DNA from: Bradyrhizobium sp. AZCC 1719
GTDB taxonomy: Bacteria; Pseudomonadota; Alphaproteobacteria; Rhizobiales; Xanthobacteraceae
Direction of reading: 5' to 3'
Assembly (NCBI RefSeq): GCF_036924525.1
Contig: NZ_JAZHRU010000001.1
Location: forward strand, 6,229,001-6,293,000
Length of the DNA: 64,000 nucleotides
The notes beneath the pieces are model-generated. The model had not been told where the DNA came from, ran no database searches, and saw only the letters and a program-made list of their open reading frames with translations. Positions 37,382-46,852 of this stretch are shown here, one piece after another (within the stretch, counting starts at the first letter, position 1; every line of letters begins with the position of its first letter). The translations under genes and the position numbers were made by a program.

Positions 37382-38155
37382 TCAGGCCGGAACCAGTTCG
37401 CCTTCCTCGTGGCGGTGCTTTTCGGGCAGATAGGCCAACAGCATTTCACGCACCAAGGCCGGGCTCTTGGAATCGCGGATCATCAGGATGCCGTCGATGA
37501 TCAGCGTGCGGTTGGTTTCCTCGTCGATCAGCTTGCCGTGCAGTTTGTCGGCGATCGGCAGGCAGATCAGGTTCGCCACCAGCGCACCGTAAAGCGTTGC
37601 CAGCAAGGCCACCGCCATGAAGGGACCGAGCTTCGAGGGATCCGACATGTTCGAGAACATCTGCACCATGCCGAGCAGCGTGCCGATCATGCCGAACGCC
37701 GGCGCGCAGTCGCCGATCGCCCGATAGATCTTCGAACCCTCGTTCAGATGCATCAGAAAGTTGTCGCGATCGCGCTCCATGTTGTCGCGGATGAACTCGA
37801 GGTCGTAGCCGTCGGCGACGTAGCGGATGCCCTTGGCGAGAAACGGCTCGTCGGTCTCGACCTTTTCCAGTCCGACCGGGCCCTGCTTGCGGGCGATTTC
37901 CGCGATGCGCGCCAGTTCGTCGACCAGGTCGCGCGCCGAGAGCCGGCTCATGGTGAAGGCGAATTTCGCGCCGAGCGGCATGCCGTGCAGGATAGCGCTG
38001 AGCGGAAAGCGGATCAGGGTTGCGGCGAACGAACCGCCGAAGATGATGATGACGGCGTGGATGTCGTAGAACATCCGGAAGTCACCGCCCATCAAGATCA
38101 GCGTCGACAGGACAATAATGCCGACGATCAGGCCAACGAGCGTGGTGATATCCAT
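37382..38155 (-). CDS. motA: flagellar motor stator protein MotA
   Basis: About 257 residues with four transmembrane helices. Typical MotA/PomA features: GGDFRMFYDIHAVIIIFGGSFAA at the start, a charged cytoplasmic loop (RLSARDLVDELARIAEIARKQG), and PAFGMIGTLLGMVQMFSNM. The ATG at 38155 with GGAG six nt upstream is preferred over 38167. With MotB it forms the proton-driven stator. Size and sequence favour the PomA-like branch rather than the long MotA of enterics. Confidence 0.92.
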   Translation of the reverse strand: MDITTLVGLIVGIIVLSTLILMGGDFRMFYDIHAVIIIFGGSFAATLIRFPLSAILHGMPLGAKFAFTMSRLSARDLVDELARIAEIARKQGPVGLEKVETDEPFLAKGIRYVADGYDLEFIRDNMERDRDNFLMHLNEGSKIYRAIGDCAPAFGMIGTLLGMVQMFSNMSDPSKLGPFMAVALLATLYGALVANLICLPIADKLHGKLIDEETNRTLIIDGILMIRDSKSPALVREMLLAYLPEKHRHEEGELVPA

Positions 38156-38343
38156 TCTGAACTCCAACGCGTACGCGAACTACCGGCCATCCTGACCGGT
38201 CGCGCGCTCCATTCGGAGCTGGCGCAGAGGAACCCTACGACCGCGCAATTAAAGAGCCGTAAAGGTTAAACTCGAACAGGGATCGTAAAAATGCGGGGCC
38301 GCCTGCGCGATCTCAAGGATTCGCTAACCATGCCGACTTGCGC

Positions 38344-39312
38344 TCACTGCGCCTGGGTGCCGATGCCGGCTGACTTGATGATCGGCCACCATTTTTCGAT
38401 CTCGGCCTTCTGGAAGGCGGCCAATGCTTCCGGCGTCTGCTGCGCGCGCGGCGCGACGTCGAGGCCGAGTTCGGTAAAGCGCTTCTGGATCGCGGGGTCG
38501 GCCAGCGCCTCTGTTGTCGCAGCGTTCAGCTTGGCGATGATCTCTTTCGGCGTGCCCTTCGGCGCCCAGAAGCCGAACCAGCCGGACATATAGAGACCGG
38601 GCACGCCGCTCTCGTCCGCGGTCGGAATATCCGGCATCGAGGCCGAGCGCGTCGGCGAAAGGTTGGCAAGCGCCTTTATCTTGCCGGCGCGGATTTGCGG
38701 CAGCGCCACCGCGCCCTGCACCACCAAGAGATCGACCGTGCCCGAGACGAGATCGGTCATGGCAGGTCCGGCGCCGCGATAGGGAATGAACTGCACCTTC
38801 TGCTTGGTCAGGTTCTCGAACAAAACGCCGGTGACGTTCGCCGCCGCATTCTGGTTGACGAAATTGATCTTGCCGGGGTTTTCCTTCATCCACGCCACGA
38901 GCTCGGCCAGCGTGTTCGCCGGCAGGTCTTTCTTGGCGACCATGAGCTGCGGATTGTTCGAGACAAGCGCGATCGGCTCAAAGTCCTTTTCGAGATCGTA
39001 GTCGAGCTTGTAGATGATGCTGCCGACATGGGTATCCCACTGGCCGATGTCGAAGGTATAGCCGTCAGGCGCAGCGCGGGCGACGCGACCGACGCCAATG
39101 CTACCGCCGGCGCCGCCGACATTTTCGATCACGACCGACTGCCCGAGCGTTGCCCGCATCCGCTCGCCCATGATCCGCGCGGCGGTGTCGGTCGATCCGC
39201 CCGGCGGGAACGGAACGATCAGCGTGATTGGCCGCGAGGGATAGGTCTGTGCCTGCACGGCTGCGACACCGAGAAGGAACGATAATGACAGTGCCGCCCA
39301 GAACCGTCTCAT
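38344..39312 (-). CDS. orphan TctC/Bug-family substrate-binding protein
   Basis: 322 residues; signal peptide 1-21 (ending AAVQAQ), then TYPSRPITLIVPFPPGGSTD, GGSIGVGRVARAAPDGYT and the usual Bug fold. No TctA/TctB genes are adjacent; such orphan receptors are very common in Bradyrhizobium and betaproteobacteria. It is 39 bp downstream of an RraA-family gene on the same strand, suggesting a shared carboxylate substrate. Confidence 0.94.
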   Translation of the reverse strand: MRRFWAALSLSFLLGVAAVQAQTYPSRPITLIVPFPPGGSTDTAARIMGERMRATLGQSVVIENVGGAGGSIGVGRVARAAPDGYTFDIGQWDTHVGSIIYKLDYDLEKDFEPIALVSNNPQLMVAKKDLPANTLAELVAWMKENPGKINFVNQNAAANVTGVLFENLTKQKVQFIPYRGAGPAMTDLVSGTVDLLVVQGAVALPQIRAGKIKALANLSPTRSASMPDIPTADESGVPGLYMSGWFGFWAPKGTPKEIIAKLNAATTEALADPAIQKRFTELGLDVAPRAQQTPEALAAFQKAEIEKWWPIIKSAGIGTQAQ

Positions 39313-39351
39313 AGCGCTCCCCCTCGCCCGTTTGTTAGATCCGACTTTTCG

Positions 39352-40071
39352 TCAGTGAATCTCCGCCGAGCGCTTCAGCGCCTCTTTCAGTTTTTCCAGC
39401 GTGAAGTCCGGGCTGCGCGCGATCTCCAGGATCGGCGTTTCGCGCCGGCCGCAGAGTTCGGCGGCCTCCGGAATCTTTGCCGCGATGTCGATGGGGATCA
39501 CGATGGCGCCGTGCTGGTCGGCGTGAATCAGATCGTCCGAATGCACCGTCATGCCGGCGACGCGCACCTCGCCACCCCAATGTTCGGCATGGACCCAGGC
39601 ATGCGACGGTCCGATCGAACCGGCCAGGGCCTGGAAGCCCGGCGCCCATTGCGGGATGTCGCGGATCGAGCCGTCGGTGATGACGCCGAGGCAGCCGAGC
39701 GCCTTGTGCACGTTGCTCTGCACCTCGCCCCAGAACGCGCCATAGCCGACATCGGCGCCGTCGATATCCTGGATCACGGTGATGCGCGGGCCGAAGCCGG
39801 TGCCGACATATTCGTAATAGGCGATGCGGCGCTTCGCCTGCTCGTCGGCGGGAAGCGTGGATTTGAGCACCGAGCGGATCGTCACCGTGCGGGCGTAGCC
39901 GACCATCGGCGGCAGATCGGGGAACGGACAGACCAGCGGCTTGGTGGTGTAGCCGATCAGGCGGCGCTCCGGCGCCACGATCTCCATCGCATTGCAGATC
40001 GTCGGGGTGTCGTAGCGCGCCAGCGCCTCGAGGACGGAAGCAGGCAGCGGGGCGGTAACGGCTTTGTTCAC
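39352..40071 (-). CDS. RraA-family protein (oxaloacetate decarboxylase / HMG aldolase-like)
   Basis: 239 residues. RraA-like core with YDTPTICNAME near the N-terminus, YGAFWGEVQSNVHKALGCLGVITDGSIRD containing the family's conserved GxxR/D metal-site region, and DLIHADQHGAIVIP. The family includes the aldolase/decarboxylase for 4-hydroxy-4-methyl-2-oxoglutarate and 4-carboxy-4-hydroxy-2-oxoadipate. In this sequence the usual catalytic G-x-R-D appears as DGSIRD. Paired with the orphan Bug receptor, it may act in catabolism of a branched oxo-acid. Confidence 0.85.
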   Translation of the reverse strand: MNKAVTAPLPASVLEALARYDTPTICNAMEIVAPERRLIGYTTKPLVCPFPDLPPMVGYARTVTIRSVLKSTLPADEQAKRRIAYYEYVGTGFGPRITVIQDIDGADVGYGAFWGEVQSNVHKALGCLGVITDGSIRDIPQWAPGFQALAGSIGPSHAWVHAEHWGGEVRVAGMTVHSDDLIHADQHGAIVIPIDIAAKIPEAAELCGRRETPILEIARSPDFTLEKLKEALKRSAEIH

Positions 40072-40199
40072 GGCGTTCTCTCCTGATTTTCGGCCCGGCT
40101 CTTTGAGGCCGTAGGTCGCTAAGCCCTATAGCCGAGATTGGGGGAGAACCCAACTCGGCGGCGGCTCATGGCAGCTATATCGGAGAGTGGCGAGGACGC

Positions 40200-41090
40200 T
40201 CAGTTCAGCCGCGCCGGCCGTTCGTCCTCGGTGTCGCTGGGGGTCGGCGAGAATGTCGCCGGAGATGACGGCGTGGTTTCAGCCGTCGGAGCCGGCTGTG
40301 CGGCAAGGGCGGCGTTGCGCTCGTGGTCGCGATAGGATTTCCAGCCCCAGGGCAGGCTCACGAGGTAGAGCACCGAGCCGATCGACAGGATGTGCCAGGG
40401 GTAGCCGATCAGAAGCGCGACGAAGAACACCACGGAGACGAAGACCGGCAGCACCATTTCCGGCGGCACGCGCATCTTCACCGTCTTGCCGGAAAATACC
40501 GGCAGCCGCGACACCATCAGGAACGCGATCAGCAGCGTATAGGCCGCGGTCAATGTTGCCGGCGGCTTGGGGACGCCGAGAAACGCCAGATAGAACGGCA
40601 GCATCGCAAGGATCGCGCCGGCCGGCGCCGGCACGCCGGTGAAATAGTTCGCCGCAAAGGCAGGCTTGTTCGGATCGTCGATGCTGGCGTTGAAGCGTGC
40701 AAGCCGCAGGCCGCCTGCGATCGCAAACACCATCGCCGCAATCCAGCCGCCATTGTTCAACTCCTGGAGCTGCCAGAAATACAGCATCAGTCCGGGCGCG
40801 ACGCCGAAATTGACGAAATCCGCCAAGCTGTCGAGCTCGGCGCCGAATTTCGACTGGCCCTTGATCATGCGTGCGATGCGGCCGTCGACCCCGTCAAGCA
40901 CCGCCGCGAATACGATCGCGGCGACGGCAAGCTCCATCCGCCCTTCGATCGACAGGCGGATCGCCGTCAGCCCGGCGCAGATCGCGAGCAAGGTGATGAC
41001 GTTGGGCACCAGCATCCGCACCGGGATCGGGCGAAACCGGCGGCGGCGCAGTTCAGGGTATTTGGGGTCCGGGATCAGCATGCCAGCCAT
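40200..41090 (-). CDS. pssA: CDP-diacylglycerol--serine O-phosphatidyltransferase (PssA)
   Basis: About 296 residues with about eight membrane segments. The CDP-alcohol phosphotransferase motif is complete: D-G-x2-A-R-x8-G-x3-D-x3-D in LDGVDGRIAR followed by KFGAELDSLAD. It makes phosphatidylserine. It follows psd by 65 bp on the same strand, the usual alphaproteobacterial pair for phosphatidylethanolamine. The frame opens at 41138, but the ATG at 41090 or 41081 gives the expected N-terminus; neither has a clear ribosome site. The C-terminal tail is Pro/Ala/Thr-rich. Confidence 0.93.
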   Translation of the reverse strand: MAGMLIPDPKYPELRRRRFRPIPVRMLVPNVITLLAICAGLTAIRLSIEGRMELAVAAIVFAAVLDGVDGRIARMIKGQSKFGAELDSLADFVNFGVAPGLMLYFWQLQELNNGGWIAAMVFAIAGGLRLARFNASIDDPNKPAFAANYFTGVPAPAGAILAMLPFYLAFLGVPKPPATLTAAYTLLIAFLMVSRLPVFSGKTVKMRVPPEMVLPVFVSVVFFVALLIGYPWHILSIGSVLYLVSLPWGWKSYRDHERNAALAAQPAPTAETTPSSPATFSPTPSDTEDERPARLN

Positions 41091-41155
41091 TATATAGCAA
41101 GCGCCGGCCCGGTTTGCCATTGGCAGCCGCCTGGCCATTTAGGCGCCGAAGGTGG

Positions 41156-41854
41156 TTAATCGGCGCGAAAAGTCCGGCCCTGCTCGGTCGAGCCGAAATC
41201 GGCCAAAATCGTCTCGCCGGCAATCGCCGTTTGGCCCTCTGAAACCAACGATCTCGTGCCTTCGGGCAGATAGACGTCCAGACGCGAGCCGAAACGGATC
41301 AGGCCGAACCGCTCGCCGGCGCCGATCGACTGGCCTTCGCGCACAAATGAGACAATCCGCCGCGCCACCAACCCGGCGATCTGGACCACGCCGATCCGGC
41401 CGTTCGTGGTCGAGATCACCAGCGAATTGCGCTCATTGTCTTCGCTGGCCTTGTCGAGCTCGGCATTGATGAAGGTGCCGGGCCGGTAGGCGATACGGTC
41501 AATCCGGCCGGTCACCGGGCTGCGGTTCACGTGGCAGTTGAACACGCTCATGAAGATCGAAATGCGCGGCAGTGGCCGGTCGCCGAGGCCGAGTTCGGCC
41601 GGCGGCAGCACCTGAGCAACCATCGAGACGCGGCCATCGGCCGGCGAAACCACGATGCCGTCGCGCACCGGCGTGACGCGGACGGGATCACGGAAGAACA
41701 GCGCGCACCAGACGGTCAGGATGGTGCCGATCCAACCCAGCGGCGTCCAGATCCAGAACAGGATCAGGCTGACCAGCGCAAAGCCGCCGATGAACGGATA
41801 GCCCTCCGGGTGGATCGGTGGGATCTGCGCGCGGATGGAATTCGCAATCGACAT
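41156..41854 (-). CDS. psd: phosphatidylserine decarboxylase proenzyme (Psd, short type)
   Basis: 232 residues. Self-cleavage and pyruvoyl formation is expected at G189-S190 in [11 protein letters not shown]. Hydrophobic N-terminal segments (21-55) attach it to the membrane; [13 protein letters not shown] is the conserved core. It converts phosphatidylserine to phosphatidylethanolamine and precedes pssA in the same direction. The compact form is that of alphaproteobacteria. Confidence 0.95.
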   Translation of the reverse strand: MSIANSIRAQIPPIHPEGYPFIGGFALVSLILFWIWTPLGWIGTILTVWCALFFRDPVRVTPVRDGIVVSPADGRVSMVAQVLPPAELGLGDRPLPRISIFMSVFNCHVNRSPVTGRIDRIAYRPGTFINAELDKASEDNERNSLVISTTNGRIGVVQIAGLVARRIVSFVREGQSIGAGERFGLIRFGSRLDVYLPEGTRSLVSEGQTAIAGETILADFGSTEQGRTFRAD

Positions 41855-41912
41855 TAGGGCTCGCTGTTATCTGGCCGACTTCGCTGCCTTCGGAAGTAGC
41901 GGCGGTTTTGGA

Positions 41913-43910
41913 TTATTCCACGGCAGTTGCCAAGGGATCTTTGGCCAAGGAATCTTTGGGCTGGTCTTTGGACGGCTCATTGAGCGGATCATCGACCGGC
42001 GGCGGGGCGCGGTTCGGCGCTTCGTTGCCGTCGTCGATCTGCGCGAGCTTCTCCCGCGCCGCCTCGGCTTCGCGCTGCCTGTTCCACATGCTGGCATAAA
42101 GCCCACCGGCAGCCAAAAGCCTGACGTGGGTGCCGCGCTCGGCGATGCGCCCTTGATCCAGCACGATAATTTCATCGGCGCCAACGATCGTCGAGAGCCG
42201 GTGCGCTATCACCAGCGAGGTGCGGCCGCGTGAGACGCGCTCCAGCGCTTCCTGGATTTCATGCTCGGTGTGGCTGTCGAGCGCGGAAGTCGCCTCGTCG
42301 AGCACCAGGATCGGCGGCGCTTTCAGCACCGTGCGCGCGATCGCCACGCGCTGCTTCTCGCCGCCCGACAGTTTCAGGCCGCGTTCGCCGACCTGGGTTT
42401 CGTAGCCCTTGGGCGAGTTGCGAATGAAGCTGTCGATCTGCGCCAGTTGCGCCGCCTCTTCCACCTCGGCATCGCCGGCGCCCCAGCGGCCGTAACGGAT
42501 GTTGTAGCGGATGGTATCGTTGAACAGCACGGTATCCTGCGGCACCATGCCGATGGAGGCCCGCAGGCTCGCCTGCGTCACGTTCCTGATATCCTGGCCG
42601 TCGATCAGGATTTTGCCGCTGGAGACGTCGTAGAGGCGGAACAGCAGCCGCGAAATCGTCGACTTGCCGGCGCCCGAGGGACCGACGATCGCGACCGTCC
42701 TGCCGGCGGGGACCTCGAAACTGAGGCCTTTGAGGATCGGCCGCTCCGGATCATAGGCAAAGCGCACGTCCTCGAAGCGCACGCTCCCGGCGCTGACCAC
42801 GAGCGGCGCGGCGCCGGGGACGTCCTTGATCTCCGGATTGCGCGACAGCACGTTGAACATCTTCTCGATGTCGATGATCGCCTGCTTGATCTCGCGATAG
42901 ACCATGCCCATGAAGTTCAGGGGCTGGTAGAGCTGGATCATCATGGCGTTGACCATGACGAAATCGCCGACCGTGTTGGTGCCGTTGCGCACGCCCAGCG
43001 CGCACATCAGCATGGTCGCGGTGAGGCCGATGGTGAAGATGACCGCCTGCCCGGTGTTGAGCACCGCGAGCGAGGTATAGGTCTTGACGCTGTTATGCTC
43101 GTAGCGCTCCATCGAACGGTCGTAGCGTTCGGCCTCGCGCTGCTCCGCGCTGAAATACTTCACCGTCTCGTAGTTGAGCAGCGAGTCGATCGCCTTGGTG
43201 TTCGCTTCGGTGTCGGAATCGTTCATCTTGCGGCGGATTTCGATCCGCCATTCGGTCGCGACATAAGTATAGTACATGTAGATCACGACCGTGATCGCGG
43301 TGACCAGCACATAGCGCCAGTCGAACTGCCACAGCAGCACCGCCATCAGGAGCGACACCTCGACGATGGTCGGGATGAGCTGCAGGATCACCATCCGCAC
43401 GATCACCTCGATGCCGGTGCGGCCGCGCTCCAGGACGCGCGTCAGGCCGCCGGTTTTGCGCTCCAGATGAAAGCGCAGCGACAATTCGTGCATGTGAACG
43501 AAGGTGATGTAGGCGAGCTTGCGCACCGCATGCATGGCGACGCGGGCGAAGATGCCGTCGCGAAACTGCGTCAGCACCGCCATCAGCACCCGCACCGCGC
43601 CGTAGCTTGCGGTCATCAGCAGTGGCGAGGCGATCAGCCACAGCATCCAGTTCGAGGCCTCGACCGGTGCCGTGCCCATGCCGTTGAGCGCATCGATCGC
43701 CCATTTGAAGGTGAACGGCACCGTCAGCGTCGCGAGCTTCGCGAGCAAGAGCAGCACCATCGACCAGACGACGCGCATTTTCAGGTCGCCGCGGTCGCCG
43801 GGCCAGATATAGGGCCACAGGTGAACCAGCGTCCCGATCAGGGTCGCCTTTTCGGGAGCGTTATCGGCCGGCAGTTCGGCGATATCGGTGCGCGAATCAG
43901 AATCAGCCAT
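41913..43910 (-). CDS. ATM1/HMT1-type ABC exporter (fused permease-ATPase)
   Basis: About 665 residues: cytoplasmic N-terminus, six-helix ABC membrane domain (about 40-340), then an ATPase with Walker A (GPSGAGKST), signature (LSGGEKQRVAIAR), Walker B (PILVLDEATSALD) and H-loop (IAHRL). The sequence NDSDTEANTKAIDSLLNYETVKYF is characteristic of the ATM1 family that exports glutathione-linked or heavy-metal-related compounds. C-terminal tail is acidic/Pro-rich. Start at ATG 43910 is the better match; a GTG at 43940 is possible. It is 58 bp upstream of psd. Confidence 0.93.
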   Translation of the reverse strand: MADSDSRTDIAELPADNAPEKATLIGTLVHLWPYIWPGDRGDLKMRVVWSMVLLLLAKLATLTVPFTFKWAIDALNGMGTAPVEASNWMLWLIASPLLMTASYGAVRVLMAVLTQFRDGIFARVAMHAVRKLAYITFVHMHELSLRFHLERKTGGLTRVLERGRTGIEVIVRMVILQLIPTIVEVSLLMAVLLWQFDWRYVLVTAITVVIYMYYTYVATEWRIEIRRKMNDSDTEANTKAIDSLLNYETVKYFSAEQREAERYDRSMERYEHNSVKTYTSLAVLNTGQAVIFTIGLTATMLMCALGVRNGTNTVGDFVMVNAMMIQLYQPLNFMGMVYREIKQAIIDIEKMFNVLSRNPEIKDVPGAAPLVVSAGSVRFEDVRFAYDPERPILKGLSFEVPAGRTVAIVGPSGAGKSTISRLLFRLYDVSSGKILIDGQDIRNVTQASLRASIGMVPQDTVLFNDTIRYNIRYGRWGAGDAEVEEAAQLAQIDSFIRNSPKGYETQVGERGLKLSGGEKQRVAIARTVLKAPPILVLDEATSALDSHTEHEIQEALERVSRGRTSLVIAHRLSTIVGADEIIVLDQGRIAERGTHVRLLAAGGLYASMWNRQREAEAAREKLAQIDDGNEAPNRAPPPVDDPLNEPSKDQPKDSLAKDPLATAVE

Positions 43911-44113
43911 CGCTGTCGCGCCCAACGCAAGATGGCGCACCGACCGCCGTCAGATGGTTTCTGATGATCTGCATATGCCCGTCATATAGAGCGTTTACCT
44001 CTCCCGTACAGCCTTGAAAGATAAATCTTTCCCCCGTTTGGTTTGATTTCGGGCCTATTTGTGCTGCATTACCGAAGTCAACCGGACTTGAGCTTTACTG
44101 GGTGCAGTGCCAC

Positions 44114-44728
44114 ATGGTCAGCATGGATCAAATCAAAACTGTCTGTGTCTATTGCGGCTCCGGCGCCGGCTCCAATCCCCGTTTTGTCGAAGCTGCCCAA
44201 GCCCTGGGAAAAACTTTTGCCGAGAACAGTATCCGCCTCGTCTATGGCGGCGGATCGGTCGGGCTGATGGGCGAGATCGCCAAGTCCACCCTGGATCATG
44301 GCGGCCTCGTCACCGGCATCATCCCGGATTTTTTGAAATCGCGTGAACTTGCGCTGTCGCGTGTCCAGGAGATGATCGTCACGCCTGACATGCACGAGCG
44401 CAAACGGCTGATGTTCGAACGCTCGGACGCCTTCGTGGCGCTGCCCGGCGGCATCGGCACGCTGGAGGAACTGGTCGAGCAGATGACCTGGCAGCAACTC
44501 GGCCGCCACTCCAAGCCGGTGCTGCTCGCCAACATCGACGGCTTCTGGGAACCGCTGCTCTCGTTGCTCGCGCATATGCGCGCGACCGAATTTATCCGCC
44601 CGGCGTTCCCAATTGACGTGCTGACAGCCGACCGCGTGGAAGACATCCTGCCGCGCCTGAGTGCTCATGCCGCCCGTACGCCGGCGGCGACAAAGGAGCT
44701 TGCGCCGGAAGTGGCGCGGAGGCTTTAG
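44114..44728 (+). CDS. LOG-family nucleotide phosphoribohydrolase (lonely guy)
   Basis: About 204 residues. Rossmann-like lysine-decarboxylase-like fold with VCVYCGSGAGSNP and the LOG motif PGGIGTLEEL plus the preceding MHERKRLM. Enzymes of this family release the base from nucleoside monophosphates; plant-associated members activate cytokinins, while many bacterial ones act on AMP. The start may be ATG 44114 or 44123; ribosome site is weak for both. Confidence 0.93.
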   Translation: MVSMDQIKTVCVYCGSGAGSNPRFVEAAQALGKTFAENSIRLVYGGGSVGLMGEIAKSTLDHGGLVTGIIPDFLKSRELALSRVQEMIVTPDMHERKRLMFERSDAFVALPGGIGTLEELVEQMTWQQLGRHSKPVLLANIDGFWEPLLSLLAHMRATEFIRPAFPIDVLTADRVEDILPRLSAHAARTPAATKELAPEVARRL

Positions 44729-44738
44729 GCTCCTCAGC

Positions 44739-45116
44739 TCATTCGCTGGGAAACGTCACAGCTTCGATGCGGTTGCCATCGGGATCGATGACGAATGCCG
44801 CGTAATATTTTACCCGATCGTGGGGGCGAATGCCCGGTGCTCCATCGGAACGGCCGCCGGCGTTGAGCGCCGCAGCGTGAAACGCATCGACATCGGCAGT
44901 TGATTTCGCCCGAAGGCAAATATGGGTGCCGCTCTCGGGCGCCACCGGCGCCATGCCGGCGCGCAGGTTGATCCAGAATTCGGGGTAGGTTTTGCCGAAG
45001 CCGATGGTTGCGGGACGGGTGACGAGGCGTGAGAGGCCGAGGGCTGCGAGGGTTGCTTCATAGAAGCGTGCTGAACGTTCGAGTTCGCTGACGCCGACGG
45101 AAATGTGATCGATCAT
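44739..45116 (-). CDS. VOC-superfamily (glyoxalase/dioxygenase-like) protein
   Basis: 125 residues forming the two beta-alpha-beta3 modules of the vicinal oxygen chelate fold: IDHISVGVSELERSARFYEATLAALG at the N-terminus, and THICLRAKSTADVDAFHAAALNAGG and YYAAFVIDPDGNRIEAV in the second half. Candidate metal ligands His3 region, His in THICL and Glu in RIEAV. Substrate unknown. It converges on the LOG gene with a 10-bp gap. Confidence 0.9.
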   Translation of the reverse strand: MIDHISVGVSELERSARFYEATLAALGLSRLVTRPATIGFGKTYPEFWINLRAGMAPVAPESGTHICLRAKSTADVDAFHAAALNAGGRSDGAPGIRPHDRVKYYAAFVIDPDGNRIEAVTFPSE

Positions 45117-45138
45117 CGATTGCCCCCTACTCTCTCCC

Positions 45139-45241
45139 CGTCATTCCGGGATGGTCCGAAGGACCAGACCCGGAATCTCGAGATTCTCTGATGTGCAATT
45201 GCACATCAGAGTTCGATGCTTCGCATCGCCCCGGAATGACG
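45139..45241. repeat. nested palindromic intergenic repeat
   Basis: Outer arms CGTCATTCCGGG (45139-45150) and CCCCGGAATGACG (45229-45241) enclose a hairpin (GGTCC-GAA-GGACC at 45153-45165), GAATCTCGAGATTC (45173-45186), the 20-nt palindrome at 45189-45208 and CGATGCTTCGCATCG (45214-45228). It lies between the VOC and cimA genes. This architecture is familiar from high-copy repeats of Bradyrhizobium and Rhodopseudomonas genomes. Confidence 0.85.
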
Positions 45242-45253
45242 ACATCAATCACC

Positions 45254-46852
45254 TTACGCCGGAGCGCCCGATTTCACCAGCTTGTAGATCACCGAATCCA
45301 TCAGCGCCTGGAACGAGGCGTCGATGATATTGGGCGAGACGCCGATCGTGGTCCAGCTCTCGCCGTTCTCGTCCTCGCTCTCGATCAGCACCCGCGTCAC
45401 CGCTTCCGTGCCGCCATTGAGGATACGCACGCGGTAATCGATCAGCTTCAGGCCTTCGATGTATTTCTGGTACTTGCCGAGGTCCTTGCGCAAGGCAACG
45501 TCGAGCGCATTCACTGGACCGTTGCCCTCGGCCGCCGAGATCAGCCGCTCGCCGGCGACATCGACCTTCACGACGGCGAGCGCCACCGTGATGCGCTGGC
45601 CGTTGGCGTTGTAGCGCTGCTCGACATTGACGTCGAACTGCTCGACCTTGAAATATTCCGGCACCCGGCCGAGCGTGCGCCGCGCCAAGAGATCGAACGA
45701 GGCGTTGGCGGATTCATAGGCGAAGCCGGCCGCTTCCCGCTCCTTCAGCTCCTCGACCAGCCGCGCCAGTTTTGGATCGCTTTTCTCGTAAGGGATACCT
45801 GCGCGGTCGAGTTCGGCCATGACGTTGGAACGGCCGGCCTGATCGGACACCAGCACTTTGCGGTGATTGCCGACGGATTCTGGCGAGACGTGTTCGTAGG
45901 TCTGCGGATCCTTCAGGACGGCGGAGGCATGAATGCCGGTTTTGGTGACAAACGCGCTTTCGCCGACGTAAGGCGCATGGCGGTTCGGGGCACGGTTGAG
46001 CATGTCATCCAACGTGCGCGACACCTTCATCAGCGTCGCCATCTTCTCGTCCGTGACCCCGATTTCCAACGTGTCGGAGAATTCGTTCTTCAGCCGCAGC
46101 GTTGGGATCAGCGAGCAGAGGTTGGCGTTGCCGCAGCGTTCGCCGAGCCCGTTCAGCGTGCCTTGGATCTGCCGCGCACCCGCGCGAACCGCGGCCAACG
46201 AATTGGCGACCGCCTGCTCGGTGTCATTATGGGCGTGGATGCCGACATGGCTGCCCGGGATGTGCTTGGTGACAGCGCCGACGATGGTCTCGATCTCGTG
46301 CGGCATGGTGCCGCCATTGGTGTCGCACAGCACCACCCAGCGCGCTCCGGAATCATAGGCCGCCTTGGCGCAGGCGAGCGCGAAATCGGCATTCTCCTTG
46401 TAGCCGTCGAAGAAGTGCTCACAGTCGACCATCACCTCGCGCCCGGCAGCCTTCGCAGCAGCGACGCTGTCGCAGATCGAGGCGAGGTTTTCCTCGTTGG
46501 TGGTCTCGAGCGCCACCCGCACCTGATAAGCGCTGGACTTTGCGACGAAGCAGATCGCATCGGCCTTTGCCTCGATCAGTGCCGCCAGTCCCGGATCGTT
46601 CGAAGCCGACCGGCCGGGACGGCGCGTCATGCCGAACGCGGTGAACTTGGAATGTTGGAGTTTTGGCTTTTCGGCGAAGAATTCGGTGTCGGTCGGATTG
46701 GCGCCGGGATAGCCGCCTTCAACGTAGTCGATGCCGAGTTCATCCAGCATCTGCGCGATGATTTGCTTGTCATGCAGCGTGAAATCCACGCCGTTGGTCT
46801 GCGCACCGTCGCGCAGCGTGGTGTCGAACAGATAAAGACGTTCGCGACTCAT
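45254..46852 (-). CDS. cimA: citramalate synthase (CimA)
   Basis: About 532 residues. HMGL-type TIM barrel with LFDTTLRDGAQTNGVDFT, GIHAHNDTEQAVANSLAAV (metal-binding H-x-H), GTLNGLGERCGNANL, then a LeuA-type regulatory domain (about 400-530). It condenses pyruvate and acetyl-CoA to citramalate, the pyruvate route to isoleucine. The ATG at 46852 overlaps the GNAT gene stop (ATGA), and the 21-residue extension upstream is a shadow. Last gene of the cysS/37-residue ORF/GNAT/cimA unit. Confidence 0.93.
   Translation of the reverse strand: MSRERLYLFDTTLRDGAQTNGVDFTLHDKQIIAQMLDELGIDYVEGGYPGANPTDTEFFAEKPKLQHSKFTAFGMTRRPGRSASNDPGLAALIEAKADAICFVAKSSAYQVRVALETTNEENLASICDSVAAAKAAGREVMVDCEHFFDGYKENADFALACAKAAYDSGARWVVLCDTNGGTMPHEIETIVGAVTKHIPGSHVGIHAHNDTEQAVANSLAAVRAGARQIQGTLNGLGERCGNANLCSLIPTLRLKNEFSDTLEIGVTDEKMATLMKVSRTLDDMLNRAPNRHAPYVGESAFVTKTGIHASAVLKDPQTYEHVSPESVGNHRKVLVSDQAGRSNVMAELDRAGIPYEKSDPKLARLVEELKEREAAGFAYESANASFDLLARRTLGRVPEYFKVEQFDVNVEQRYNANGQRITVALAVVKVDVAGERLISAAEGNGPVNALDVALRKDLGKYQKYIEGLKLIDYRVRILNGGTEAVTRVLIESEDENGESWTTIGVSPNIIDASFQALMDSVIYKLVKSGAPA

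Noticed and set aside
42261..43964. 567-codon plus-strand frame opposite the ABC exporter
   Set aside because: Asp/His/Arg-rich shadow without domains; the minus-strand exporter has all ABC motifs.
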